Assembly (NCBI RefSeq): GCF_005117025.1
Contig: NZ_SWCO01000009.1
Location: 1-64,000, forward strand
From: Alteromonas portus
GTDB lineage: Bacteria > Pseudomonadota > Gammaproteobacteria > Enterobacterales > Alteromonadaceae
DNA: 64,000 bases
Reading direction: 5' to 3'
A model generated the notes under the pieces. It had not been told where the DNA came from and made no database searches. It worked only from the letters and a program-made list of their open reading frames with translations. This document shows, piece by piece, positions 19,578 through 29,379 of this stretch (the first letter of the stretch is position 1; each line of letters opens with the position of its first letter). The position numbers were made by a program, and so were the translations under genes.

Positions 19578-21496
19578 AGTGAAACCTCTTCATTCGGAAT
19601 AGTGGTACAATTTGCCGCTACCGAGTCGGCATCTAAAATCATGGCTACCTTGCCATCCCCCATAATGGTGGCGCCGGCAATTCCTGCGACCTTTTTGTAA
19701 TGTTGCTCTAAGCTTTTGATCACGACCTGCTGCTGCCCCACTAAAGAGTCCACCAGCACGCCATAGCGTTTCTTGCTGCTTTCCAGAAGCACGACTATGC
19801 CTTTGGTTGGTTCAGTAATGCCGTCGTCAACCTGCATAAGGTGGGTCAGCGACACTAATGGCCAATACTGATCTCTAATCCATAGCACTTTGTCATTGCC
19901 GAGTGTTTTTACTTGAGAAGCGGTGGGCTGAAAGGATTCGATAACATTAAGTAGCGGAATGACAAAAATTTGGTCGCCTACCGAAACACACATGCCATCT
20001 ACAATGGCAAGCGTAAGAGGTAAGTGGATATAAAACGCTGAGCCCTCACCCTGCGATGATTCTATTTCAATGCGTCCGCCAATCGATTCTATGTTTCTGC
20101 GAACTACATCCATACCTACGCCACGGCCCGATACATCGGTAACCTCAGCTGCGGTAGAAAAACCCGCTTGGAATATAAGCTGCCAAATTTCACTGTCTGG
20201 CATGTCGGGCGTAACTGCCAGTCCGTTTTGGGTGGCTTTCTCTAAAATGCGGGCTTTGTTCAAGCCTGCCCCATCATCAATAATGCCGATGATAATGCTG
20301 CTGCCTTTCTGCTCTGCACTTAAAATAACCGTACCGTTTTCCGATTTACCTGCCTCGAGGCGCTTTTCAGGGCTTTCGATACCGTGGTCGATACTGTTTC
20401 TGACTAAGTGAGTGAGCGGGTCGACCAGTTTTTCGATAAGGCTCTTATCGATTTCAGTGTTGCCACCTTGAATAACTAAGTCGACTTTTTTACCCAGTTT
20501 TGACGATAGGTCGCGCACAACGCGAGGGAAACGATTAAACGTCATATTCACCGGCAACATACGCATAGACATCACCGATTCTTGAATTTCACGGGTATTG
20601 CGCTGAAGCTCATCTATTGCAAGCTGCAAGCGTTCACCTACTTGCCCTTCAACCTCCTGGCCTACGTTAGAAAGCATGGATTGCGTGATAACGAGTTCAC
20701 CGACTAAGTTAACCATTGCATCAATTTTGGTAGTGTCTACGCGAATTGATGCGGCTTCTTTTGCTGCTGCCTTTGGCTTAGTTTTTACCGGCTTCACAAT
20801 GGGCTGTTTTGGTGGGACAGACTGGGTGACCTCTGTTTTTACGGGAAGGTTTTCTGGTTCGAAGAAACCGAAACCTTCATCAACCTTGCTGGTGTCACGG
20901 TTTGTTTCTACGTCAGCGTGTGCTTCACTAGATGTCGCTTCATCGTCAAATAGCCCAAAACCTTCTATATCGTCTGCGCCATTTTCACATTGCGCTTGGG
21001 CCTCAGACTCATCTTCATCAAAGAATCCGAACCCCTCAATCTCATTCGCTTCATCTTCAGCGTTTTGTTCAGGAGGCTCCTGAGCATCTTGCACCGGCTG
21101 CCCTGATGCACTTGCAAGCGTGTCTTCGAGTACTTTAATACTGGCATCAATTTGTTCTTGAGGGAGTTCTGTTTGCTCTTTATAAGCTGATAAGGTGTCT
21201 TTGAGTACATCAAGGGTTTGTAGAAAAATATCAACAATATCTGCAGTAACTTGGATTTCTTGGTTACGCGCTTTGTCGAGCAGGTTCTCCATGACATGGG
21301 TAAGATTCATTAAAGCGTCGAAGCCAAAGATACCGCTGCCACCTTTTATGGAATGCGCCGCTCTAAAGATACTGTTCAACTCTTCGGGGTCGGGAGCATC
21401 CACGTCCAAGGTCATGAGCAACTGCTCCATGTCTTGAAGGTGTTCATCACTCTCATCAAAAAACACACCGTGAAACTGGTTTACATCAATGGTCAT
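19574..21496 (-). CDS. cheA: Chemotaxis histidine kinase CheA, operon 1
   Basis: 640 residues: Hpt domain with phospho-accepting His48 ([11 protein letters not shown]), an acidic linker, dimerisation domain ([18 protein letters not shown]), HATPase ([27 protein letters not shown]) and the CheW-like regulatory domain. A canonical CheY-binding P2 domain is not evident. Instead the linker (about 150-215) holds three copies of a G-F-G-(F/L)-F-(D/E) motif at residues 154, 178 and 207. It phosphorylates CheY and CheB. It lies 38 bases after cheY and overlaps cheW. Confidence 0.95.
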   Translation of the reverse strand: MTIDVNQFHGVFFDESDEHLQDMEQLLMTLDVDAPDPEELNSIFRAAHSIKGGSGIFGFDALMNLTHVMENLLDKARNQEIQVTADIVDIFLQTLDVLKDTLSAYKEQTELPQEQIDASIKVLEDTLASASGQPVQDAQEPPEQNAEDEANEIEGFGFFDEDESEAQAQCENGADDIEGFGLFDDEATSSEAHADVETNRDTSKVDEGFGFFEPENLPVKTEVTQSVPPKQPIVKPVKTKPKAAAKEAASIRVDTTKIDAMVNLVGELVITQSMLSNVGQEVEGQVGERLQLAIDELQRNTREIQESVMSMRMLPVNMTFNRFPRVVRDLSSKLGKKVDLVIQGGNTEIDKSLIEKLVDPLTHLVRNSIDHGIESPEKRLEAGKSENGTVILSAEQKGSSIIIGIIDDGAGLNKARILEKATQNGLAVTPDMPDSEIWQLIFQAGFSTAAEVTDVSGRGVGMDVVRRNIESIGGRIEIESSQGEGSAFYIHLPLTLAIVDGMCVSVGDQIFVIPLLNVIESFQPTASQVKTLGNDKVLWIRDQYWPLVSLTHLMQVDDGITEPTKGIVVLLESSKKRYGVLVDSLVGQQQVVIKSLEQHYKKVAGIAGATIMGDGKVAMILDADSVAANCTTIPNEEVSL

Positions 21497-21534
21497 GATT
21501 GACTCCCATTCGCCCTATTCAAACCAACGCTTAA

Positions 21535-21900
21535 CTAACCTAAAACTCGCTTCATCACATCTAGCAGCTTATTCGGATCGAAGGGCTTCACCATCCATCC
21601 TGTAGCGCCAGCCGCTTTCCCTTTCGCCTTCATGTCGTCACCAGCTTCCGTCGTCAGCATGACAATTGGCGTTGAACGAAAGTTAGCCAGACCTCTTAAA
21701 GACTTAATCAGCGTGAGGCCGTCCATACGAGGCATATTTTGATCGGTAAGTACGAAATCGAAACGCGCCCCTTGGCATTTGTCTAACGCATCTTGTCCAT
21801 CTTGGGCCGTAGTTACATTGTAATTTGCTGACTTCAGGGTCATTTCAACCATCTGGCGAATAGACACAGAGTCGTCCACAATCAGTATGCTTTTGCTCAT
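21535..21900 (-). CDS. cheY: Chemotaxis response regulator CheY, operon 1
   Basis: 121 residues, a stand-alone receiver. The acidic pocket and phospho-acceptor lie in LIVDDSVSIRQM and FVLTDQNMPRMDG, with the conserved Lys in MVKPFDP and Thr in MLTTEAG. Compared with the CheY at 31589-31954, 101 of 121 residues are identical by my count, with the changes mainly in surface segments around 45-50 and 68-78. No output domain. It is the expected substrate of the adjacent CheA and of any phosphatase in the operon. Confidence 0.95.
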   Translation of the reverse strand: MSKSILIVDDSVSIRQMVEMTLKSANYNVTTAQDGQDALDKCQGARFDFVLTDQNMPRMDGLTLIKSLRGLANFRSTPIVMLTTEAGDDMKAKGKAAGATGWMVKPFDPNKLLDVMKRVLG

Positions 21901-21964
21901 AATTCAATCACCTTTGAATTGTCAAAATTGTTCTTACGTTGCTTTCTGGATGTTTTTCTTGCTG

Positions 21965-23176
21965 CTAAAAAAGTTCGACGTCGCCTGCATCCATGGAAGT
22001 GGCAGAAACTGGGTTGTGATCCGCTTGGCCTTTTTCTGTCAACGAGTGTTGGTAGTTTTCTAGGTTTTCTCGCACTCTGCTTGCGCTTTCAGGGCTCAGC
22101 GTCGTCAGCTGTTCTATAACGAACTCGATGATTTCACGAGTGTAAGTAAGGTTTTGCCCGTTTATATCGCCAAACTGCAACCCCCTAATGGCCGCTGCAG
22201 TTGAGTCTGCCAACTGCTGTCTGATGGCCTCGAGTTCGCTCGCGCCTTGTATATCTGATTCTGCTTTTTTGATAATGCCTCTAAGCTGTTCACTAATCGT
22301 TTCTTTTGCGTTAACTACGTGAGAAATGTCTTGAGACGCAACGACTTCGGCGGTTTCCGTTAGTTTGTCGATAAGCGATTTAATGTTTTCTATTTGGGTT
22401 TTTATTACATCGCTGAACTGGGTAGAGCGGGTTGATAGCGCACGGACTTCATCAGCAACAACGGCAAATCCGCGACCGGCCTCACCAGCACGTGCAGCTT
22501 CAATGGCAGCGTTAAGTGCTAATAAATTGGTTTGCGAGGAAATATCATCAATTCCGCTTAACGCTTCAATGACGGTGGGCATTGCCTGCTGTATGGTTTG
22601 TACTTGGGTTTCTAACGCTCTTGTAGAGTCGGTCATTTGAGTAGTTGACGCTATAAAATGCGTTAGTGTGGAATCAGTATCAGAAGCAAATGTGCGCATT
22701 TTATCGGCATAAGCACAGTCGCTGTTATCATCGTCTTTAAGCAGATTGTTGATACTGGTTTCTTGCTGCCCAAGCAACGTTTGAAGTGAAATAAACGATT
22801 CGCTCAACGTGGCTACTGCATCGCTTTGCGTGGAGAAAATATCGGAAATATTCGAAGATGTAACAGTGAGAATGTTGCTTGCTTCAGACACTGCAACTTC
22901 CAATGACTCGCTATTTACCGAGACGTTTTTTACAGAAGGTTGGTTAACAGCAGTTTGATTCGGTTTGTTATCGACATCAGCCTTAGGATTGTTCGTTACT
23001 TTAAGTAAAACAAATAACAAAAAAACGACACATACTGAGCTAAGAGCAAGGCCTAAATGCGCAACGGATGTAAAAGATAAACTCCAACTCGCTAGCATCA
23101 TCAAAAACGCGACGATGAACGCGTTACTCTTGCTAGAGAAAAAGTTATCTAAATAATTTGATGCAATGGCGACCAC
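21965..23176 (-). CDS. Membrane MCP-like protein with CheZ-like motif, operon 1
   Basis: 403 residues from a GTG with GAGGTGG upstream. Two hydrophobic segments (about 17-60) anchor it with almost no periplasmic domain. Residues about 100-300 form an MCP-type coiled coil with the tip [18 protein letters not shown] and [15 protein letters not shown]. After it, LQFGDINGQ places Asp337 and Gln341 in the D-x-x-x-Q spacing of the CheZ active site (QDFQDLTGQ in E. coli, where Asp143 and Gln147 act). The C-terminus DAGDVELF is acidic with a final Leu-Phe, like the CheY-binding tail of CheZ. It is the first gene of operon 1, directly before cheY. The MCP part is certain; phosphatase activity is inferred. 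Confidence 0.85.
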   Translation of the reverse strand: MVAIASNYLDNFFSSKSNAFIVAFLMMLASWSLSFTSVAHLGLALSSVCVVFLLFVLLKVTNNPKADVDNKPNQTAVNQPSVKNVSVNSESLEVAVSEASNILTVTSSNISDIFSTQSDAVATLSESFISLQTLLGQQETSINNLLKDDDNSDCAYADKMRTFASDTDSTLTHFIASTTQMTDSTRALETQVQTIQQAMPTVIEALSGIDDISSQTNLLALNAAIEAARAGEAGRGFAVVADEVRALSTRSTQFSDVIKTQIENIKSLIDKLTETAEVVASQDISHVVNAKETISEQLRGIIKKAESDIQGASELEAIRQQLADSTAAAIRGLQFGDINGQNLTYTREIIEFVIEQLTTLSPESASRVRENLENYQHSLTEKGQADHNPVSATSMDAGDVELF

Positions 23177-23422
23177 GTTTCCACCTCAATTGTAACTGCC
23201 ATGTAAACAGCTGTACAAAACACGATCAAATTATGGTCTAATTTTCGCTCCCAACAATTATACTTTTGAATATTTTTGTTAACTTATTACTTTAATGACA
23301 TTTGCGACACCCCAATATAAAGAGTGAGCGTCAGAGGTGAATATCGCGAAGGTATAAGGAAAGCGGTGAGTCGGTGAAAAAAACGGTGGGTTCGCTTTAA
23401 ACGATAAAGAAACAGAAACCAC

Positions 23423-24469
23423 TCAAAGCCGGCTTCCTGCACCTAAGGCCTCGAGTGTATCAAGTATTGCGTCAGAAATTTCTTCCAAAGGCTTAATAAA
23501 GCTAGCGGCTTTCATTTCTACAGCAACCTTTGGCATACCATACACCACGGAGGTTTTTTCATCTTGGCAGAAGGTGATAGAGCCTTTGGTATGCATGTTT
23601 TTCAACCCCTTTGCGCCGTCTCGCCCCATACCAGTGAGCAGTACCCCAACAGCATTTCCACCAGCATGCTCAGCGAGCGAGTCGAACATCACATCAACCG
23701 AAGGCTTGTGCCCTGACACTTTAGGGCCATCATCAAGGGTTAAGCGGTAGTCTGCGCCACTTCTTTCTACTTTAAGATGTTTATTGCCTGGGGCAAGATA
23801 CGCGAACCCAGGCAATAAACGCTCTCCACCTTTTGCCTCCCTTACCGTTATTTCGCAAAGGCTATCCAGCCGTTTGGCATAGGTGGTAGTGAAGCCCGGT
23901 GGCATATGCTGGGAAATGACCGTAGCGGGCGCATTGCGAGGAAAATGCATAATGACATCCTTTATCGCTTCGGTTCCGCCAGTAGACGCCCCTATACCGA
24001 TGAGTTTTTCGGTGCCGGTGTAGCGCATGGAAGCATGCTTAGTGCCGCGAGTTTCAGTTGGATGGCCTAACTTGGAGTGAGCTGCAGCTTTAATCTTTTC
24101 AATAATTATTGCTGCGTATTCAGCCATACCTTGGGCAACACCTAGCTTTGGCTTTGCTATAAAGTCCACGGCCCCTAGCTCCAATGCGCGCAGAGTTGCA
24201 TCGGCCCCTCGCTCAGTAAGCGTAGAAATCATTACCACTGGGGTTGGCATTGCCTTCATCATAACTTCTAAAAAACGTAGCCCGTCTACCTTTGGCATTT
24301 CAATATCTAAGGTAATGACATCTGGCCTAAATTCTTGAACCATTCGCTTGGCTACGTATGCGTCTGGAGCAGCGCCAACCAATAATAACTCTGGGGCTTG
24401 CATCACTATCTCTGAAAGGATTTGACGAATTAACGCAGAGTCATCAACGACGAGGACTTTTATAGGCAT
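23423..24469 (-). CDS. cheB: Chemotaxis methylesterase/glutaminase CheB, operon 2
   Basis: 348 residues from the ATG at 24469, which gives MPIKVLVVDDSALIRQ and matches the CheB of operon 1; an in-frame start 30 codons upstream only adds unrelated residues. Receiver Asp in ITLDIEMPKVDG; catalytic Ser in GASTGGTEA, His in SQHMPPGF, Asp in GMGRDG. Its first 26 bases overlap the end of cheD, so translation is coupled. It closes operon 2, and 246 bases separate it from the first gene of operon 1. Confidence 0.96.
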   Translation of the reverse strand: MPIKVLVVDDSALIRQILSEIVMQAPELLLVGAAPDAYVAKRMVQEFRPDVITLDIEMPKVDGLRFLEVMMKAMPTPVVMISTLTERGADATLRALELGAVDFIAKPKLGVAQGMAEYAAIIIEKIKAAAHSKLGHPTETRGTKHASMRYTGTEKLIGIGASTGGTEAIKDVIMHFPRNAPATVISQHMPPGFTTTYAKRLDSLCEITVREAKGGERLLPGFAYLAPGNKHLKVERSGADYRLTLDDGPKVSGHKPSVDVMFDSLAEHAGGNAVGVLLTGMGRDGAKGLKNMHTKGSITFCQDEKTSVVYGMPKVAVEMKAASFIKPLEEISDAILDTLEALGAGSRL

Positions 24470-25073
24470 GTGACTGTTCCGAAAATGAAATGACACCGGT
24501 TTTAGCTTGCTCAGAGAGTAGTACGCGATGCGCAGACTCACGCTCGTATAGCGTGGCATTGTTGAACTCTCGAATTCGCTTCATATAAACATTGCCGTCG
24601 GCGGGAAAATAATAAATTTTGCGTGCATAGGTAGACATCAAATCACTGCTTATGAGTGGGATATTGGCATTATCTAAATAGTCTAGAACGAACTCGGCAT
24701 TTACTCGCCCGATGTCTTGCTGCACAAATCCGGGTAACACCTTTCCCCCACCGAACGCTTTGGCTACCAATTTATTACGACGAGCTCCTAATTGAACAAG
24801 TTGATCTATAAGCATGTTCATAGCGTGCACGCCATATTTTGTGGCTAAGCAAGCGTCGAGATTGGTAGTAAAATTAAGATCGGGCAACATAAAGTGATTC
24901 ATACCGCCAATTTTCTTTTCTTTGTCGAAGATACACGCTGCTACGCAAGAGCCAAGAATGGTCACCAGTGCTTTGTCTGAGGCCGTCGCATAGTACTGCC
25001 CTGGCAGAATCTTAACCGCTTCTTTCTGGAGCCGGTTATCAAAATATCGTATGGGGTTTTCATCCTGACTCAT
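24444..25073 (-). CDS. cheD: Chemoreceptor glutamine deamidase CheD, operon 2
   Basis: 209 residues from the ATG at 25073 (MSQDENPIRYFDN), chosen because it falls 13 bases after the cheR stop and matches the length of the other CheD; a start 38 codons upstream would overlap cheR. The catalytic Cys (LGSCVAACIFD) and His (GGMNHFMLP) are present. Compared with operon 1 it has an extra C-terminal stretch that runs into cheB. Confidence 0.94.
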   Translation of the reverse strand: MSQDENPIRYFDNRLQKEAVKILPGQYYATASDKALVTILGSCVAACIFDKEKKIGGMNHFMLPDLNFTTNLDACLATKYGVHAMNMLIDQLVQLGARRNKLVAKAFGGGKVLPGFVQQDIGRVNAEFVLDYLDNANIPLISSDLMSTYARKIYYFPADGNVYMKRIREFNNATLYERESAHRVLLSEQAKTGVISFSEQSHAYKSPRR

Positions 25074-25086
25074 ACTGCAAGTTCCT

Positions 25087-25917
25087 TTAAACAACGGGCC
25101 GGTAAATTGTTTTTCCCATGGGAGAGACCAGTTCAGGATACATGGTGAAGTTTTCTGAATGCCCCGCGACATACATACCGTCAGCACTCATCAATTTCAC
25201 CATTCTTGCTAAAATTTTATGCTGAGTGGGCCGGTCGAAGTAGATCATGACGTTTCGGCAAAAAATCACATCTATTGGTGCATCTAAACACCAGTTTGGT
25301 GACATTAGATTCAGTGGTTCGAACTGCACCATTTTTCTTAGCTCATCCACCACCCTTACTCTTCCAGTTTGCGAACCTTTACCTTTGTAGAAGAACTGGG
25401 TTTTATGATCGTAAGAAAGCTGACTAATACTGTTTTGGGCATAAACGCCTTGGCGGGCCTTCTGCAGTACTTTACTGTCGATATCTGTAGCGAGTATCTG
25501 CACGTTGGGAGTAAAAGTGCCAAATGCCGACGCAACAGTCATCGCAATACTGTAAGGCTCTTCACCTGTGCTGCTTGCCGCACACCAAATTCGCTTCGTT
25601 TGAGGGCGACTTCGAAGGTAATTAGCTAACGCTTCAAAGTGATGGGGCTCTCGGAAAAATGCTGTGAGGTTGGTAGTGAGCGCATTAATGAAATGTTCCA
25701 TTTCATCTTTACAGCTTCCTACGTATGCCAAGTATTCTTTAAAGCTGTGTATCTCTAGCGCACGCAGCCGCCTTGCGAGGCGGCTGTAGACCATTGCATC
25801 TTTAGAGTCGGCTAAGTTAATGCCCGCTTGTTTGAATAGCAGGCTTTTAACCCGTTCAAAATCTCTTCGGCTATATGAAAATTCCCTTTGCGCTTCCGTG
25901 CTTTGCATTGCTGACAT
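25087..25917 (-). CDS. cheR: Chemotaxis methyltransferase CheR, operon 2
   Basis: 276 residues, the same length as the CheR of operon 1. The SAM-binding motif AASSTGEEPYSIAM, ATDIDSKVLQKA and DVIFCRNVMIYF are all present. Its start lies three bases after the stop of the upstream PAS receptor. The last residues GKTIYRPV are shared with the first copy, so the duplication reaches the very C-terminus. Confidence 0.95.
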   Translation of the reverse strand: MSAMQSTEAQREFSYSRRDFERVKSLLFKQAGINLADSKDAMVYSRLARRLRALEIHSFKEYLAYVGSCKDEMEHFINALTTNLTAFFREPHHFEALANYLRSRPQTKRIWCAASSTGEEPYSIAMTVASAFGTFTPNVQILATDIDSKVLQKARQGVYAQNSISQLSYDHKTQFFYKGKGSQTGRVRVVDELRKMVQFEPLNLMSPNWCLDAPIDVIFCRNVMIYFDRPTQHKILARMVKLMSADGMYVAGHSENFTMYPELVSPMGKTIYRPVV

Positions 25918-25920
25918 ACA

Positions 25921-28824
25921 CTAAAAGGCCTCCCAGTCCGACGCATCCGGCGCGGCTGGATTCAGTGCTTTTATCCGCTGTTTAGGCACTTCACGCTCTT
26001 TAGGTAATGCATTACTGCCATTTAACGAGCGTGCGGTAGAGGCCTGTTCGAGCTTTCGATTACTGCCTACTTTGAAAACTGATACCCGCTGTGCAAGTTC
26101 GCCTGACTGCTGTCTCATGCTGTCGGCAGCCGCTGCTGCCTGCTCTACTAATGCAGCATTTTGCTGGGTCATTTCGTCCATTTGAACTACCGCATTACTC
26201 ACTTCCTGTATACCGGTGGCTTGCTCAGATGATGCCGCAGCAATTTCAGACATAATGTCGTTAACACGTTTAATTGCAGTGACAATATTAGCCATGGTTT
26301 CGCCAGACTTATTCACCAATACATTGCCATCGCCAATTTTATCAACCGACGCAGAGATTAGCGCCTTAATGTCTTTTGCCGCTTCGGCAGAACGCTGTGC
26401 CAACGTTCTTACTTCAGAAGCAACGACGGCAAACCCACGACCTTGCTCGCCCGCTCTTGCTGCTTCAACCGCTGCATTTAGCGCAAGTATGTTGGTTTGA
26501 AATGCAATGCCATCAATTACGCCGATGATGTCTGAGATGCGCTGGGCAGAGTCGTTAATTTCACCCATGGTATGTACCACTTGTTCAATAACCTTGCCGC
26601 CCTCAGACGCCACTTCCGACGCTTGGCTTGCTAATCCTTTGGCTTGGTCGGCGTTCTCTGCGTTCAACTTCACCGTACCCGTTAACTCTTCCATAGCAGA
26701 GGCTGTTTCTTCTAGACTAGAAGCCTGCTGCTCGGTACGACTAGATAGGTCGGCATTACCCGTAGCTATCTCGTTTGAAGCAGTATCGATGGTTTCAACA
26801 GCAGTGTGAATTTTCACTATGGTGTCGCGCAGTTCACCAATAAAGTGATTAATAGATTCACCAAGTACCTTAAAGTCGCCTTCTAATGGCTCCTCTATTG
26901 TTTTCAGTAAATCACCGTCTGTAAGGCTAGCCATAATAGACTTAATGCTTTCAACGGCTAACGTTCTTCCCGTTACATCTGTGGCGTATTTCACTACTCT
27001 AAACGGCTTGCCGTTTTGGTCTAAAATAGGGTTGTAAGAGGCTTGGATATAAACTGGTTTTCCCGATTTATCGAAACGCTTATATTCACCGCTTGCATAA
27101 ACGCCTTGGCGCAGCTGCTCCCAAAATGCTGCGTATTCTGGACTGTTTTTAAAAGCAGGATCTACAAAAATACTGTGGTGCTTTCCTTTTACTTCATCAA
27201 GGGTGTACCCCATCGCCGCTAAGAAGTTGCTGTTCGCGTTTAAAATAACGCCTTCCAGATCAAATTCAATAACCGCCTGAGACTTACTAATGGCGTTTAG
27301 CTGGCCTTCAAAATAAGCGTTTTTCAACTTGTCTTCAGTGATGTTGGTCGCGTATTTTACCACCCTAAACGGGTTGCCATTCATGTCTTCTATAGGGTTA
27401 TAAGAGGCTTGGATCCACACACTTTTACCCGTCTTACTAATGCGCTTAAATTCTCCTGAAAAGAACTTGCCTGCTTTAAGTTCAGACCAAAAACGCTGGT
27501 ACGACTCTGACTGCCGGGTTTCTTCATCTACAAATAACTGGTGATGTTTACCTTTAATTTCGTCTAGGCGGTAACCCATAGTGTTAAGGAAGTTATCGTT
27601 AGCAGTAATGATGTTGCCATCTACATCAAATTCAATGACCGCCTGCGATTTACTGATAGCGTTAATTTGCCCTTCAAAATACGCATTTTTTAATTTGTCT
27701 TGGGTTACATCGGTAGCAAACTTAACCACTTTAAATGGCTTACCGGTACTATCAAAGATGGGATTGTAAGATGCGCGTATCCATATTTCTTTGCCGCCTT
27801 TTGCAACGCGTTTGTATTCCCCCTCGCTGTGCTCTCCGGCTTTTAAGCTTTGCCAAAAAGCGGCATATTCAGCGCTTAACTTATAGCTTGGGTCAACAAA
27901 CATACTGTGATGCTGCCCTTTAATTTCAGACAGGCTATAGCCCATTGCGGCTAGGAAATTTTCATTGGCATTTAGAATATGCCCCTCAAGATCAAACTCA
28001 ATTACAGCCTGTGATTTATTAATGGCAGTGATTTGCCCTTCGTAATCCGCATTTTTTTGTTTTTGCGCCGTAATATCAGAGGCAAACTTGATGATGTAAT
28101 CTACCTCACCCTCTTCATCAAACACGGGATTATAGGTTGCTTGGATCCACACTTCTTCGCCTTGCTTGTTAATTCTGCAAAACTCACCACTGTGTACCTC
28201 TCCGCTTTTTAGCTTCTGCCAAAACAGTCTATACTCGTCGCTTTGTGCGTAATCACTGTCAACAAAAATACGATGGTGCTTTCCCACCACCTCACTTTCG
28301 CCATAACCCATGGCCGATAGAAAATTATCGTTAGCAGACAAGATTTCGCCGTCTGTGGTAAACGATATCACCGCTTGGCTTCGCATAATGGCATCGACCA
28401 TACCTTTATTACGTCTGTTTTCAGTGTTGTCCTGCCACTGCGTAACAAAAAGCTGAGTACCGTTCTCGTCCATTGTAGTTACAGCTGAACTTACACAAAA
28501 ACTATGTTCAGCAAGTGCCACATCCAGCTTGTCATCCCCTCTAGCATGCGTGATCAAATACGACGGGTTTTCTGATATGTTTGAACCAATAGTAATGTCA
28601 TCTATGTGCTTGCCAGATAGTGTTGATTCACCATCGTTGACAGAAAAGTCCTTTGGGTAGGCTTTTGCCATACGCAGGAATGCGGGAGTGTGAAAGTGAA
28701 TAACCCCCGACTTGTCGATAACCAACAAGTTTGAGGCACTGGCCTTTAGAATATTCGACTTCAATAGCGCGTCGTGCTTCGCTATTTTTAACTCTTCGCT
28801 GTTAAGAAAATTAAATACGCCCAT
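25921..28824 (-). CDS. Cytoplasmic multi-PAS chemoreceptor, operon 2
   Basis: 967 residues beginning [13 protein letters not shown]. It has a divergent PAS-like N-terminus, then four canonical PAS domains of about 122 residues, each opening with a SQAV(I/E)xF element and containing GKHH(S/R/Q)xFV or GQHHSMFV, then a HAMP-like linker and the MCP hairpin tip. No membrane segment. It ends DASDWEAF, again a xWxxF tethering pentapeptide. It is the only PAS receptor of operon 2; operon 1 has two. The PAS units are so alike that internal repeat number probably changes by recombination. Confidence 0.93.
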   Translation of the reverse strand: MGVFNFLNSEELKIAKHDALLKSNILKASASNLLVIDKSGVIHFHTPAFLRMAKAYPKDFSVNDGESTLSGKHIDDITIGSNISENPSYLITHARGDDKLDVALAEHSFCVSSAVTTMDENGTQLFVTQWQDNTENRRNKGMVDAIMRSQAVISFTTDGEILSANDNFLSAMGYGESEVVGKHHRIFVDSDYAQSDEYRLFWQKLKSGEVHSGEFCRINKQGEEVWIQATYNPVFDEEGEVDYIIKFASDITAQKQKNADYEGQITAINKSQAVIEFDLEGHILNANENFLAAMGYSLSEIKGQHHSMFVDPSYKLSAEYAAFWQSLKAGEHSEGEYKRVAKGGKEIWIRASYNPIFDSTGKPFKVVKFATDVTQDKLKNAYFEGQINAISKSQAVIEFDVDGNIITANDNFLNTMGYRLDEIKGKHHQLFVDEETRQSESYQRFWSELKAGKFFSGEFKRISKTGKSVWIQASYNPIEDMNGNPFRVVKYATNITEDKLKNAYFEGQLNAISKSQAVIEFDLEGVILNANSNFLAAMGYTLDEVKGKHHSIFVDPAFKNSPEYAAFWEQLRQGVYASGEYKRFDKSGKPVYIQASYNPILDQNGKPFRVVKYATDVTGRTLAVESIKSIMASLTDGDLLKTIEEPLEGDFKVLGESINHFIGELRDTIVKIHTAVETIDTASNEIATGNADLSSRTEQQASSLEETASAMEELTGTVKLNAENADQAKGLASQASEVASEGGKVIEQVVHTMGEINDSAQRISDIIGVIDGIAFQTNILALNAAVEAARAGEQGRGFAVVASEVRTLAQRSAEAAKDIKALISASVDKIGDGNVLVNKSGETMANIVTAIKRVNDIMSEIAAASSEQATGIQEVSNAVVQMDEMTQQNAALVEQAAAAADSMRQQSGELAQRVSVFKVGSNRKLEQASTARSLNGSNALPKEREVPKQRIKALNPAAPDASDWEAF

Positions 28825-28875
28825 AACTAATATTTCCCAATGTCAGGTGTTTCCGTTTAGTGAAGGACCTTGTAA

Positions 28876-29379
28876 CTACGCGTCGTCTTTTACGCTTTCA
28901 GGTGCGACTAAACCCAGCTCTTCGCTGGTAATTAAACTTTCTATGTTCACCAGAATGACCATGTTTTCATCCACATCGGCTAAGCCGTGTAGATACCTGC
29001 TGTCAAAAGCTACGCCAAACTCTGGTGGCGGAAGTACTTGCTCTTCAGACAAGCGAATAACATCGGATACACCATCTACCACGATGCCAACAATGCGCTC
29101 TTGAATGTTCAGCATTATCACTATTGTGAAGTCGTTATACGTGGCCTCGCCTACGTTAAACTTAATACGCAAGTCCACGATGGGAACGATGTCACCACGT
29201 AAATTAATCACGCCTTTTATGAAGGCGGGTGCATTCGCAATTTTGGTAACTTGTTCGTACCCTCTTATTTCCTTCACTGTTGTTATGTCTAAGGCGTAAT
29301 GCTCATCGCCAAGCACAAAACTCAAGTATTCTTTGTCTTGTCCGCCAGTAACCGCTTGATGCAAGGCAGTTTCACTCAT
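28876..29379 (-). CDS. cheW: Chemotaxis adaptor CheW, operon 2
   Basis: 167 residues, the same length as the operon 1 CheW and nearly the same from residue 20 to 150 ([34 protein letters not shown]). The start overlaps the cheA stop by four bases. With an interface so conserved, the two CheW proteins could in principle serve both arrays. Confidence 0.95.
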   Translation of the reverse strand: MSETALHQAVTGGQDKEYLSFVLGDEHYALDITTVKEIRGYEQVTKIANAPAFIKGVINLRGDIVPIVDLRIKFNVGEATYNDFTIVIMLNIQERIVGIVVDGVSDVIRLSEEQVLPPPEFGVAFDSRYLHGLADVDENMVILVNIESLITSEELGLVAPESVKDDA

